From contig VZDJ01000101.1 in the NCBI GenBank assembly GCA_008694505.1, positions 151,689 to 215,688 on the forward strand: a stretch of 64,000 nucleotides of DNA, given 5' to 3'. Within the stretch, counting starts at the first letter, position 1, and every line of letters begins with the position of its first letter. The notes below the pieces were generated by a model. The model saw only the letters and a list, made by a program, of their open reading frames with translations. It was not told the DNA's origin and searched no databases. Shown here one piece after another: positions 25,515-64,000 of the stretch. Both the position numbers and the translations under genes were made by a program. The stretch is from Cyanoderma ruficeps. Lineage: Eukaryota; Chordata; Aves; Passeriformes; Timaliidae.

Positions 25515-27571
25515 AACAACAGAAAAAGGATTTCTTGTCTAGTTCTTTCTTTTAGCTTAGATTCCTAGACACTTCCAAGTTTTTACACTCTCAAAGAGCA
25601 GCAACTCGCTTTTCCTACAAGCTGAAACTTCTGTATTCTCACAGCTCCTGCAAGCCGAGCGGCTCCGGAGATTCCCGGTGAGCTGCCCCAGGAAAGCCAC
25701 CCTGGCCGCTTTGGTCCCAGCCCACACCATTGTCCTGACCCATCACTCCGCGCATCTCCCTGCCGAGAAGCTCTTCCTCATCTCCAGCCTCGTTTTTCTT
25801 AGTTTAACCCTAGAAGGAGGTTCACGAAGCCTGGGCACAGCTCCTCATCCTCCAAGTGACCATAGACGGACACCAGATACTGCCTCAGGGCCTGGCAGGT
25901 CTGCCTGTCACACAGGGACATCTAAACCATCCCCCAAGCTCCTCCCTCTGGCAGTGCCACCGCTGCTCCTTCCTGTGCTCTTCCTGTGACTGAGGGCCGA
26001 GGAAGGAGCCACATGCCCAGCATTCCTGCCCCCGGGAAGGGCTCTCTCTGGATGCCCACCAGAGGCACCTCTCTGCCAGCCCCTCCTTCTGGTCCAAAGG
26101 CAAAGTGGTGACCCAGGCAACGATCTCCTCTCACCAGAGAATGACCGCTCGCATTTTTGGAGGGAAACCTCAAGCAGCTGAGAGCAGCATGTGCCCCCAG
26201 CTGGGCACTAAGTATGATTGTATTGATGGCAGTGCAGTGATGCCCTGCACTCTGGGCTTACCTTCCCTCCTGAGAAACCCCACATCAGCCTAGCTGATGA
26301 ATTCCAGACCTGGAATTGGTTATCCTGACCCCCTCCTTCCCTACTTCCTCCCTCCTGTGCCAAACCAAAGGCCAGCAAGACACCAGGGCTCCCTTTTGGC
26401 GCATCCTAAAGTTGTCCTTGACTGCTGCCAGACTTCCTGGACAGTCCCTGCTGGTCCCAGCCAGACCCAGATGTGATGAGCACTAGATGCTTGCAGCTGG
26501 AGTGGCTGCATTATAACCACAGTCATCTGAGTCGGCTGAAGGTTTAATCCCTCTGGCCTGGCCTCCACTGCACAGCTGTTTCGCACCATGAACACCCTGA
26601 CAGCTGGCATTTTCATCAAGGCTGCCTGAGCCCTGAGTTGCACCGCACTGGGCTTGGGTGGCTGCCTCTCCTGCCAGTTTTCCCACCAGACTCCAGCTCC
26701 AGTGTGCCGCAGTGGGTGAGGGCGGTGAGGGGCCCACGGCCACACAGGAACCAAAATCAGGACCTTGGTGAATGTTGACAAGATGGAAGCAGGGAGGGAG
26801 AGCTGCTCTGGAGGGTGCGTGACCTTCCTGGGACATATGTGAGGGATGCATGTAGTTTGCTGTGTGATCTCAGGGAATGAAGGCAGCATGGGGATCCTGC
26901 AGGCAGAGTGTCCTATGGAACATTGCATCAATACCTACATTTGTGGGGTGTCTTTGTAAAAGGCTCTGCTATGGAGCCATCAAGCACCTCTCCTCACCAA
27001 CAATGGGTATGGACAGTCCTCTGTTCTCCGCTGGTCAAACCCTGGACCCTGGTCTGTAACATCCAGCAAACAACAGTGTCCACCTGCCAGCCCTCTAGAC
27101 AGCTGCCAGTTGGCCAGGAGAGCCTGTTGGCTGTGAGATCTGTCCCTTGTGTAAGCAGTTCCAGGTCCAGAAATGTAGAGACCTAATGGTGTCTGCAGAT
27201 GAGGCCAAACAACCAGTCTCTGTCCCCTCTTTAATCTGCCAAGCCCCAGAAAACAGCAGATACTTGGAGCAGTTTCCTCTCACTTGAGCTTTATGTACTT
27301 TATTAATGGCCTGACAGAAAGAGGAAAAATAGCTTGAAAGTCACACTCCGCTGACTTTTTTAAGAGCACTGTCTGCTGAGTGGGTTTCAAAGGTCCAGCC
27401 CAAACCTAAGTACCCTCCCACAAAGCTGTAGAAACTGCTGTCAAGTAACTCATTTTTGGATTAGGAAACTTGGACAACAGATACGCAAGTTTATTTCACC
27501 ATTTCAAAAACCTCCCTCATCCCCAGAACTGAAGCCATCATAATTACCTTCTGAAGGCCTCTTTTATATAT

Positions 27572-27616
27572 TTGAAGTCTTCCTGTTTGAAGTCTTCTTA
27601 TCTGAAGTCTTCCTAG
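27572..27616. repeat. 15-bp unit repeated three times
   Basis: Units TTGAAGTCTTCCTGT (27572-27586), TTGAAGTCTTCTTAT (27587-27601) and CTGAAGTCTTCCTAG (27602-27616), sharing a TGAAGTCTTC core. A short minisatellite in intergenic DNA. Confidence 0.85.
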
Positions 27617-30600
27617 CCTACTGACTTCACTCACTGAAAGCCAGATAAAACTCTGAACTCTCTAAAGTTAGTATCACCTTGTCTGTACATTATTTACAAG
27701 CAGAATGTGATGAGTCATATTGGGACTGTCATAGAAAGGACAGATTCAAATGCAGGATGGTTTTCATTGGCAAGGCAAGTAACGTGGACTTATTTTTTTT
27801 TTTTACGTCCTTAATCCTGCAGGAGTTGTAATATTTCTTTTTTCATTAGGAAGAAAGTGTTAGTATCAAGTGCCCCTTCTCATATTTCCTACCACAACTC
27901 TGTATTTGGAGAAATAAATCATGAATGTTTTTGCTTCCAAATGATTAACTGTTTAAATAAAGCACTGTCATGTTGCTCCTCTTTTAACATTGGTGCTGTG
28001 AATTAACCTGGAGACATTGCAGTGAGCCTTTAACCCCCTCTGCCTCAGCATAACGTGCACGAGGGTCTCACTCTGGTTCTCTGCATGTTGCCTGTCCCTT
28101 GCTGCTTTTGCACTGTGAAGAAAACCGGAGCTTTCTTCCATGTCTTGCTGTTTTCATTGCTAGGCACGTGCCTGCAAAAATATTTTCCACTTACTTTATT
28201 TTAAGGCTTTTGCTTTGGCATTTTTCAGTCACACCCTGGAGAGACACCTGAAAGGAAAGAAAACAGTACCTGGATGTTAGCTGGTGCAATGCTTGTAATT
28301 AAGCCCTGCATAATGACAAAAACCCTTCCTGCCATTTGTTAAGATTTTTTCCCACATCATTACGTATCCTCTTAATTAAGAGCAGAAGCTAAGTAATACC
28401 TATTTTATTCCCTCTTGCGTCCAATTAGTCACCCATTGATCATTACTCACTCAACATTTGACCATTAACAGAGCCCCCATCCTCTGCAGGACAGGGGTGG
28501 GTAGTCCTTCAGAAATTACACGTCCAAAATAACGTGATGGGAGCTGCGTGGATGGGTAATGGGGCAAGACGTGGGGGGGAGGGGAGGAAAAGGCCACCCA
28601 AGTGGAACAAAAGACATGTAACATATGCAAATGTTCAATATGTGGTATGTGTTTTATACACTGGATGTATATGAGGTCATAGACAAAGCTCAGCTGGCGG
28701 CCGTACTGCTTTTGGGAGGCATGGGAATTTGAGGGAACACTTGAGCCCTCGTGTGATCAAACGTTCCTAGTCATCTCCCTTTAAGACACCAAGCTGTTCC
28801 CCCTGTGGCTTGTTGCCTTTGCTTTTTTAGGAGGGCAGGATTTAGCATCTGCTTCTCCATTGTCACTGGGACTATGGGCTGTAGCAACACAGCCCCAGCC
28901 AAGACACCCCAAGACCCGTCAGCAGCTCCACGCAGTTGTGCCTGAGCTGCTGCCAGCAGAGCATGGCAGTTCTGGGTGTCCAAGGGCCCCCAGGGAAGCT
29001 GCAGGACCCTTCTGCATTGCCACACTCTCCTGGAAGTCTGTCCCAGGAGCAGTGATGGCCCAGGCCCTGTGTGGTGCCAGGAGGGGTGTGCTGGGACCCC
29101 TGCAGCCCTTTCCCAACAGCAGGGACCCTCCCTATATGAGTAGCATCTTCTAGCTGGGGAAATCCAGCAGCCTGTGGGATTGAGAGGCAGCCCAGAGCCT
29201 GAACTGCAGCAGTGAATAAAGCACAGAGAATGCCAGGGCTCACAGACAGGCTTCTGGCATGAGGCTGAGCCCCAACAGTCACAAAGCAGCCCTGCATTCT
29301 TTTTTCTTTTTCCAGATTAGAATTCATCCATTTCAGGGCTCAGGAATTTTGTGTGAAGCTGTGACAATAGGTAGCGGAGCAAACTTCATGGCTCTGGGTG
29401 CAGGAGCTCAGCAACAAATGCTTATGCACAAAAAAGCAAAGCAGAGCCCTTGGCAAGCTCTAGCCTGGCTGTAAGGAAAGAAGGATAATCTCATTTCTTT
29501 ACTCTTTGCCCTTTTAGCTATTCACAGAGCTTAATGCCGAGTTATTCCCAACAATGAGCCAAACAATCAAACTTCCATCTGGCCTGGTCAGGCAGAACCA
29601 ACACTTGCCTCGCAGTCACAGGCCACACCAATCCTGGGATTTTTCCTCCCATCTTGAACATACACTGTTTTCCTCTATGCTGTAACAGAGAAGATATTTA
29701 CATTTGGAAGCAGAAACCGCAATTCATGCTCCTCGGCCTGCTCTAATCTCATCACCCAAATCCCTGGGCACAAGGAAGCACAGGTGCTGTGAGCACAGCT
29801 GGTGCTGCAAACACAGCTGCTGCTGCAACCTTTGGCTTTGCCTCTCCAGCACACGATGCAGTGCCTACCAGCTAATGACGTGCTTTTCCTGGGGGGACAG
29901 TTCTCTCAGCACTCCTGCACACTCCCTCCGAAGGCTCCAAACTGCAGCCATGCCCTCGGGGAGAAATGTTTTCTCTCCCCGGCTTTAAAATCAGCTGCAG
30001 GCTGCTCTTTGCAGTAGCCAGAGACCCACAGCATCCCTGGGCTGTAGCAGCAGTGCTTGCTGCTACCACCTCTCCTGGTTTGGGAATAGGGATTGCAACA
30101 GATCACGTAGTGGGGGGAAGAAAAAAAGGAAAACAAGAAGAAAAAAGAGCAGCTCTTTTGTTGTTAACAACATTTTGTCCTCTAATCTACTCATGTCCCA
30201 GTTTTTCATTTTTGTTAAGCATCCAGCTACAGGGGAGGAATACAAGGAGATAGAATTGATGTTTGTGTAGATGTTTTTATGTGTGAATTTCCTTTTGAGT
30301 TACAGATAATTGTACACACACATAAGAACAGGCTCTCTATTAGAAGTCAACATAAAATATCTCACAGACTTAAGGGAAGCCAGTATCTCCTCTCTAACAT
30401 TCAAAATGAACCCCAGCAGCCTAGTTTTAGCTGTCAGAAATTCTGAGAAATTTAGAAGCACTGAGAGGGAGACACTAGCACCCCACTCATGTGGCAATCC
30501 CAGCAAGGGGCCTCTTTTCTGTGGAAAGGACACGGGTTCTGTTTTGGTCTGTGCTGGCTTAGTCTGAATCTGAAGTGCCCCTTTCTTCAGTTAAGATGGC

Positions 30601-31714
30601 AGGGAATGCTGCTCCAGTTGACAGGAGTCCCCTCAGTGATAAAATATCCCTGTGTATGAGTCACAGGAAATTATAATCACTGCTTTCCAAGACTGCAGAA
30701 CACAATGAGATTTCTGAGCTACAAACAGACTTCAATTATTCTTGAAAGACAGACAGACCCTCAAACTGACACGACTGGAGAAAATAAATATCCTTTTGTC
30801 TGCACTGCTGGTGGTAATTTCCCATTAGACAGGAAAAGGCTTCTTTGATGAATGAATATTGTCTACACTTTAGAAGAGGAGCTACTGTATATCTCCTAAT
30901 AGCTCTTGCATGCTCGGGCTCAGCCTTGTGTGAGGCCCTTAAACCCCTTGGGTACAATATGGTAGCATTCATTAGCATGCTGCATTTTTTATTGCAGTAC
31001 TTGAGAAAAGGACGGTGCACATTAAAATAAATTTGAGCAGCTTTCCACTCACCTTGAAGTTATGAGGCAAGATCGAGATATTTAGCAATCTGCCTTCTTG
31101 GGCTGCAGGCAGTCCTTTCCAGTCTGGAGGCTTCAGGAGAAACACTCACACTGGAGACAGATTTTCCATTTGTGATTATTCTTGCAATTTTAGCACTTTT
31201 CTGTCTTGTATTTACTTTGTTTTCTTACAGTGGTTATTAAATCAAAACCAGAGCATGACCCAGAACTACACTGAGCACTGTTTAGAAAAGCCAAAGAATA
31301 TCATGTTAGTGCCTTTGACAAACTTTTGTCTTTTTCAAAGACCACCAAATCTCACATAATTGCCTTCTCACAGAAATATAACAACCATACTAACCACCCC
31401 TTTCACAGCAGTGTCCCATTTCCACCTGTCATTTTCCTGAGACCAGTCTTGGATTAAACTTGTCTTAGAGATGCCTGTGTCACTCCACAGAGTCCTTTCT
31501 GCTGCTGGTAGGTCTTCTAGAAGACCTCTTCTGGAACTCAGCCACCACACCATGGAATCAGATAGGCTGGTGGGGGGGAGCATTTGGCCAATTGTTTTTA
31601 TCTGTATGGAATTTATTTAGCCTTACATTAGAAAATTATTGGAAGGAACAGAAGATCCTTAATCTCATAAATACTACTTTTACAGCCACCACACAACTAC
31701 TTGTGGTGTACACA

Positions 31715-34481
31715 CAGTGCTTAAGAAAAGGCTTTTATTAATTTGTAGCAAAAAAACCTAACAACCTTGTTTAAATTTTTTGCTAATGTTTTTATTTGAG
31801 AGATTAAAAAACCCAAACAACAAAACTCCCAACATTAAGAAAAAGAAGCAGAAGAGCTACCGATGAGAAATGGTCTGGATTTGCCACTCAACAGTGGCAC
31901 CAGTCTGCACACAAGCCAGCTGCAGGCAGAGATCCGGCAGAGACCAACGTGGTACTCAGAGACCAAATGCAATACAAGGAACAGCAAACCCAAGGATCAG
32001 AAATGAAGGCCATAAAACCCCAACAATGCCCCATCCAAGTCTTACTTCCAATGAGAAACATAGGCAAACTAACGCTTTAGGCTCGTCCCGCATTGCAGAT
32101 GGGAACTGCACTTAAGTTTGTGGCACAGCAAAGGCTGCTAGGGAACTTGGCGGAATGGCCACGCTTCGCCACCGGGCTCTGGGCCGAGGAGGTGACGTGT
32201 TGGCTTCGCCAGCCCGCTGAGTTACTATGGAGTCCTCAGTTCCATGGATGATATTTTAAGGCAGGGGGGTAGCTGTGGGAAAAAAAAGAGGGCCACGACT
32301 TGCTTTGTAAGTACTAAGAGGAAGCTAGAAGTCCAACAAGGATCATGGCCTCTTCAGTACTCCACAGCTACAGGTACAGCAACATTGAATATATAATGTA
32401 CATAACATTACTTATAGACTCTACATGTAAAACGTTAACCAATTTATCATGGAAATCTGGTAACAAGCAACATTGCCATATAAATTCACACTTTGAGAAA
32501 GGCTAAGTGTGGAAGCCTCCTTTGCAAGAGGATTTTCAGTCAAAGTTTTGCGTAGAAAATACTAAAACAATGATGACAATTTGTTCTCTGAATCTCAATT
32601 AATTATTGGGTTAGTTTTCACAAACGAAGAAAGGGTCTCTTTAGAAAATGTGTGAATCTTCAGAATATGAATTCACAATCTAAGTACTAAATAATTTAAA
32701 AAAAAAAATCAACTATCAGGAAGTCTTAGTTGGCCACAATCTTTTAAAGCAGTAACAGCAATACAAGACACAGAAAATGTCTTTACCTGCAACACTTACA
32801 AATGTAGGAGTATTCATGTTAAATGCAACAGAACTAATAAAGAACAAACTGCTGTAGAAGAGAGAAATGAGGGACTAGCTATGCATTCAGCCATCTTCCT
32901 TACAGCTGAACTTCAGCTATTTAAAAACGTATTGACTTCATAATTCGGAAAATGATGTCCCATAGGTAACTGGTCTGCATACTCCTATGAAATATGATGC
33001 CTCAAATGGCATGACACCCCTTCTTGAAAAGTTTTTAATCTCATGTCCACCATCAGCTCCACAGTTTAAACAAAAATACAACTATCCAAATGTAAAATGC
33101 TCTTTTTTTTAATTACTAAATTAAGAAAGTTAAACAGTTTTAAAATGTAAACTTGCGAATAAACCATAACAAAATGTAATTAAGACTTTAAAATTTGCAA
33201 CTCAGTATTAAAAACTCAATAGAAATAGAAAGGAATTTTTTTTGTGTTTTTTGGTTAAACGTAAGTAATTCAAGGCTGGTACAGACAACTGAAAAGGTAA
33301 TACTTTGTTCTGTGCATCCCCCATGAAATGTAAAGAAGTGCATAGTAATTCCACTGGAGAACTTGCAGACACAGAGAAAGTAATTTCATTAGCAGTACAG
33401 GACACTTAACACACTTATTTTACAATGGAAAAATGTTACACATAAAACAGAAAAATCCTAGTTGCATGACCAACAGTTTAGCAGGGGGACATGGCTAAAA
33501 TGCTATTATTTTAAGACCATCTGAATGTGGTTACACTGCTTAATAAATCTTTTTGAAACATTTCAGTATACATGTTTTGATACAAGAAGTCCTTGCAGTT
33601 TCAATTTTCCAGTTCAAACGGTGATGGTGTAGTTTTCTTGCTTTAAATATGCTCGTTTTAATTTCAAGAACAAATCATCACACACTTGTCAAACATTGGA
33701 AACATTACTGTAAATACAGCACGTGATTCCTGAAAGAGCAAAGTTACAACCATCTACAGGTACATAATCATAAACAAAAAGTGCAATCCAATTTAAAAAA
33801 ATCATGCTTGGCAAAAGCCAAAAATTAGATCACTGGTTTTCAGAATCCCACCAGTGTTTTCATGTCTGCAGTAAAATTATCGCTTTCAGGGTACAGCTGC
33901 AGCAGGATTCATTCAATTCCAAATGAGCCTCCTCTGCAATAGCACCCATATACTGTATGTACAGGTATGTATATATATTATATATATTTTATATATAAAA
34001 AAGCAAAAACCCAAACACCTGTCCTGATTTTTTTATTTGTTAAAACATGAAAAAAAAAAGTTTTAGACAAAGAGGCCACTTCTGGAAAATAATACTTTTA
34101 GTTGAATCAGGAGAAGACTAGTTAAAATCACATAGGTTTTGCATTTTAAAAAAAGGAAAGCACTAGGATCAGTTATTGGCACTGAGTTACTATTTACAAT
34201 GAACAGAGGTTTTGCAGTTTACATAACATCAATACAATGCGGTTTTGGAGTCTTTGATTAAGAAAAAACAAGTGTTTTTCTCCTTTTCATCCAGGACATT
34301 CAGATTATTAGGACAAATGGTCATAGGCAAGGGCTGTGGAAGTTCCCAGCTTCAGCCCCTCCTGTGCACTGCAGTGCTGGAAGATGTTGCACTCTGGAAA
34401 AGCCGAGCACAGAGCTGGAAGGTGGAGAGCAGGTGGGACAGGGCTGAGAAACACCTGGTAATTCATGACAGTGTCTGGGAT
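31715..34481 (-). other. FYN: FYN 3' UTR
   Basis: AT-rich sequence following the FYN stop, about 2.8 kb. Minus-strand AATAAA hexamers lie at 31734-31739, 31791-31796 and, much nearer the stop, about 34032-34037. The lowest is followed by the GT-rich CTGTGTGTACACC, a good downstream element, so cleavage near 31715 is my preferred end. An AT dinucleotide-like stretch lies at about 33965-34000. A CpG-rich block (32150-32225) stands out from the AT-rich background. The UTR end is inferred, not observed. Confidence 0.6.
31734..31739 (-). terminator. FYN: candidate FYN polyadenylation signal
   Basis: AATAAA on the minus strand in CAAATTAATAAAAGCC, with a TGTGTGT-type downstream element 20-30 bases further on. 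A second AATAAA lies at 31791-31796. Confidence 0.5.
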
Positions 34482-62612
<28,131 letters not shown>

Positions 62613-64000
62613 CTGTTCCAAGCAAATGAGAAATAAAAAAACTGCAATTAGCTTTTAGTCACAAAGATTTCAGTTTCCTGGTCAGTTGTTACAAAGTAAA
62701 AAAGAAATTGTTTCCAAAATGCTCACTGTATCCTGAAAAAGAACAAATTAATCTAAGACAATGAGATAAGTGTCAGAGAAATCCTGGGATGTTCATATCA
62801 TGTTCTAGAAAGATACCAGGACTTCTGTGTAAATGAAAACTCACATTTTAACATTTACTGCTCAAGGCTGTTAAATCAACTTTTCCTATTCTAAGTGTCA
62901 GGTTACACTGCAAGTACTGTACTTTATGTAAATGCCAGTGGGTGGTAAATATCAAGATTTTCACAAAAAGCTCTGGAGATAATAATTTTATGTGGGTAGT
63001 GTTACCTGGATGGATCCCAAACTTCTTTATAAACAACCAAATAAGCATACTTCGTACATCACAGTCTTTGGGAAGTAATACTCCATTAAGACTGAGCACC
63101 AGTAGATCTGCAAGAACTTAATGTTTAACTTCCCAAATCCATGTGGGGCTTTAGAGCTTACTAGTGGGATTCAGATGCCCTAGCACAGGGATTAAGTGCC
63201 ATGTGAGATGCCTCAGGACATGCTGCTTGGCAGTTTCCCCACAGACTGTCACATTTTCCCAGCCATGTGGATGCCCTGCAGGCATTTGAAGTGGCTCTGG
63301 ATGCTCACAGCCAGGTAAAGGAACCTCAGCTGATGGGCTGGATTTAGTTTTAGGTGCAGTGGTGGCAGTCTGCAGGTGGGCTGGGGGCTTGATGTATATG
63401 CCCATACATAAAGCTCTGGTGCTGTGAGGCTGGCTGAATCCCAGCCCAGTTTCCATGAGTGTTGTGGCACTGTGGTGTAATGCCGGCATGGGCACTCAGT
63501 GTCTGCAGTCACAGGCAGCTGAACAGAGCCTCGGCTTCCTGCTGACTGCAAAAACAGCTCAATGGGCACCTAGGTGGGGACCTGCAGGTTCAGGTCTCTT
63601 ACTCTGGAGGACAGTCCTATTTTACAGCCAGTGACACACGTGTTGGTTCTCTACAGTGTCAATAGCAAAGCCACTTTTTTACAGTGTAAGGCAGCAGCAG
63701 AACAAAAACATGGCCCATTTCAAAGGCAGCGAAAAAACCAAGTCCTCACTCATGGCTCAGACAAATATTGTGTTTACTCAAGGGAATTTAGGCATTAAAA
63801 GGAAAAAGAGGAAACTGTCAGCTGCAGAGAGCTCAGGAAGGCCCTCCTTCTGGAGCCTCTGCTGGTTTCACCAGTAACCATATCAGCTAGGAGCAGAAAA
63901 AGAAAACCACCAGCAAACAGTTTTGTATGGCATGAAAGGTGGTCTCAGTGTAAGGTGTCTTTCTTGGATGCATCCTCAGGAAGAAGCCTCCTTGACCACA
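62613..64000. other. FYN intron running off the right edge
   Basis: No exon found. The preceding SH2 exon, which should end in ...RESETTK, does not occur in the remaining 1.4 kb, so it and all upstream FYN exons lie beyond the window. Confidence 0.75.

Larger units (their letters stand above)
25391..31710. other. intergenic region between FYN 3' end and TRAF3IP2 promoter
   Basis: About 6.3 kb. No gene is supported. Long frames at 26341-26931 and 28872-29327 (minus) show no family and lack splice or codon support. It holds a threefold 15-base repeat at 27572-27616 and a G-rich tract near 28570-28585. Confidence 0.65.

Noticed and set aside
26341..26931. 196-codon minus-strand frame in the intergenic region
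   Set aside because: Composition and order look random, no family signature, no splice or promoter context.
28872..29327. 151-codon minus-strand frame
   Set aside because: Overlaps other long frames on both strands in a G+C-richer patch; no domain.
31870..32115. 81-codon plus-strand frame within the FYN 3' UTR
   Set aside because: Antisense to the UTR, no family, and explained by a locally higher G+C content.

Overview
This is a window of bird nuclear genome, most likely a songbird. The evidence is intron-rich vertebrate genes with canonical GT-AG junctions, CR1 LINE fragments with the typical avian 3' end, and LTR-type repeats of avian character. Songbird rather than another bird is an inference from the repeats. 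Both genes lie on the minus strand and are read from high to low coordinates. Most of the open reading frames in the window are chance frames in introns, UTRs and intergenic DNA.

From 62612 down to about 31715 is the 3' two thirds of FYN, a Src-family tyrosine kinase. Eight coding exons were placed to the base: the distal SH2 exon (62463-62612), the mutually exclusive exons 7A (59939-60103, brain-type) and 7B (59311-59466, T-cell-type), and kinase exons 55586-55765, 53780-53856, 53523-53676, 45090-45221 and 34482-34690. They measure 150, 165/156, 180, 77, 154, 132 and 209 bases, the conserved Src-family series. The SH4, unique, SH3 and first SH2 exons lie beyond the right edge. The stop is followed by an AT-rich 3' UTR of about 2.8 kb.

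From about 25300 down to 4323 is TRAF3IP2 (Act1/CIKS), the adaptor that couples IL-17 receptors to TRAF6 and NF-kB. A CpG-island promoter and 5' UTR exon end at 25021. The start codon is at 17750, in a small exon of 17735-17819. Seven more coding exons follow, giving 494 codons and all but the end of the SEFIR domain. The terminal coding exon expected from mammals was not found. The order FYN then TRAF3IP2, same strand, matches the mammalian arrangement.

The DNA between the genes (about 25400-31710) and the introns holds old repeats: a partial endogenous retrovirus with its LTR (1 to about 690), a solo LTR (36162-36642), another LTR-like repeat (40166 to about 40720), and CR1 pieces near 1495-1660, 35401-35553 and 38890-39574. 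It also holds polypurine tracts and short tandem repeats.

I found no unprecedented system. The best leads are: (1) the 7A/7B cassette, which is frame-neutral in all four combinations and has a shared T8 plus TTTCCTCTCCT block upstream of both exons; (2) the re-anchored TRAF3IP2 start, its altered TRAF-binding motif and its unfound last exon; (3) a possible divergent TATA promoter and donor site next to the TRAF3IP2 CpG island.
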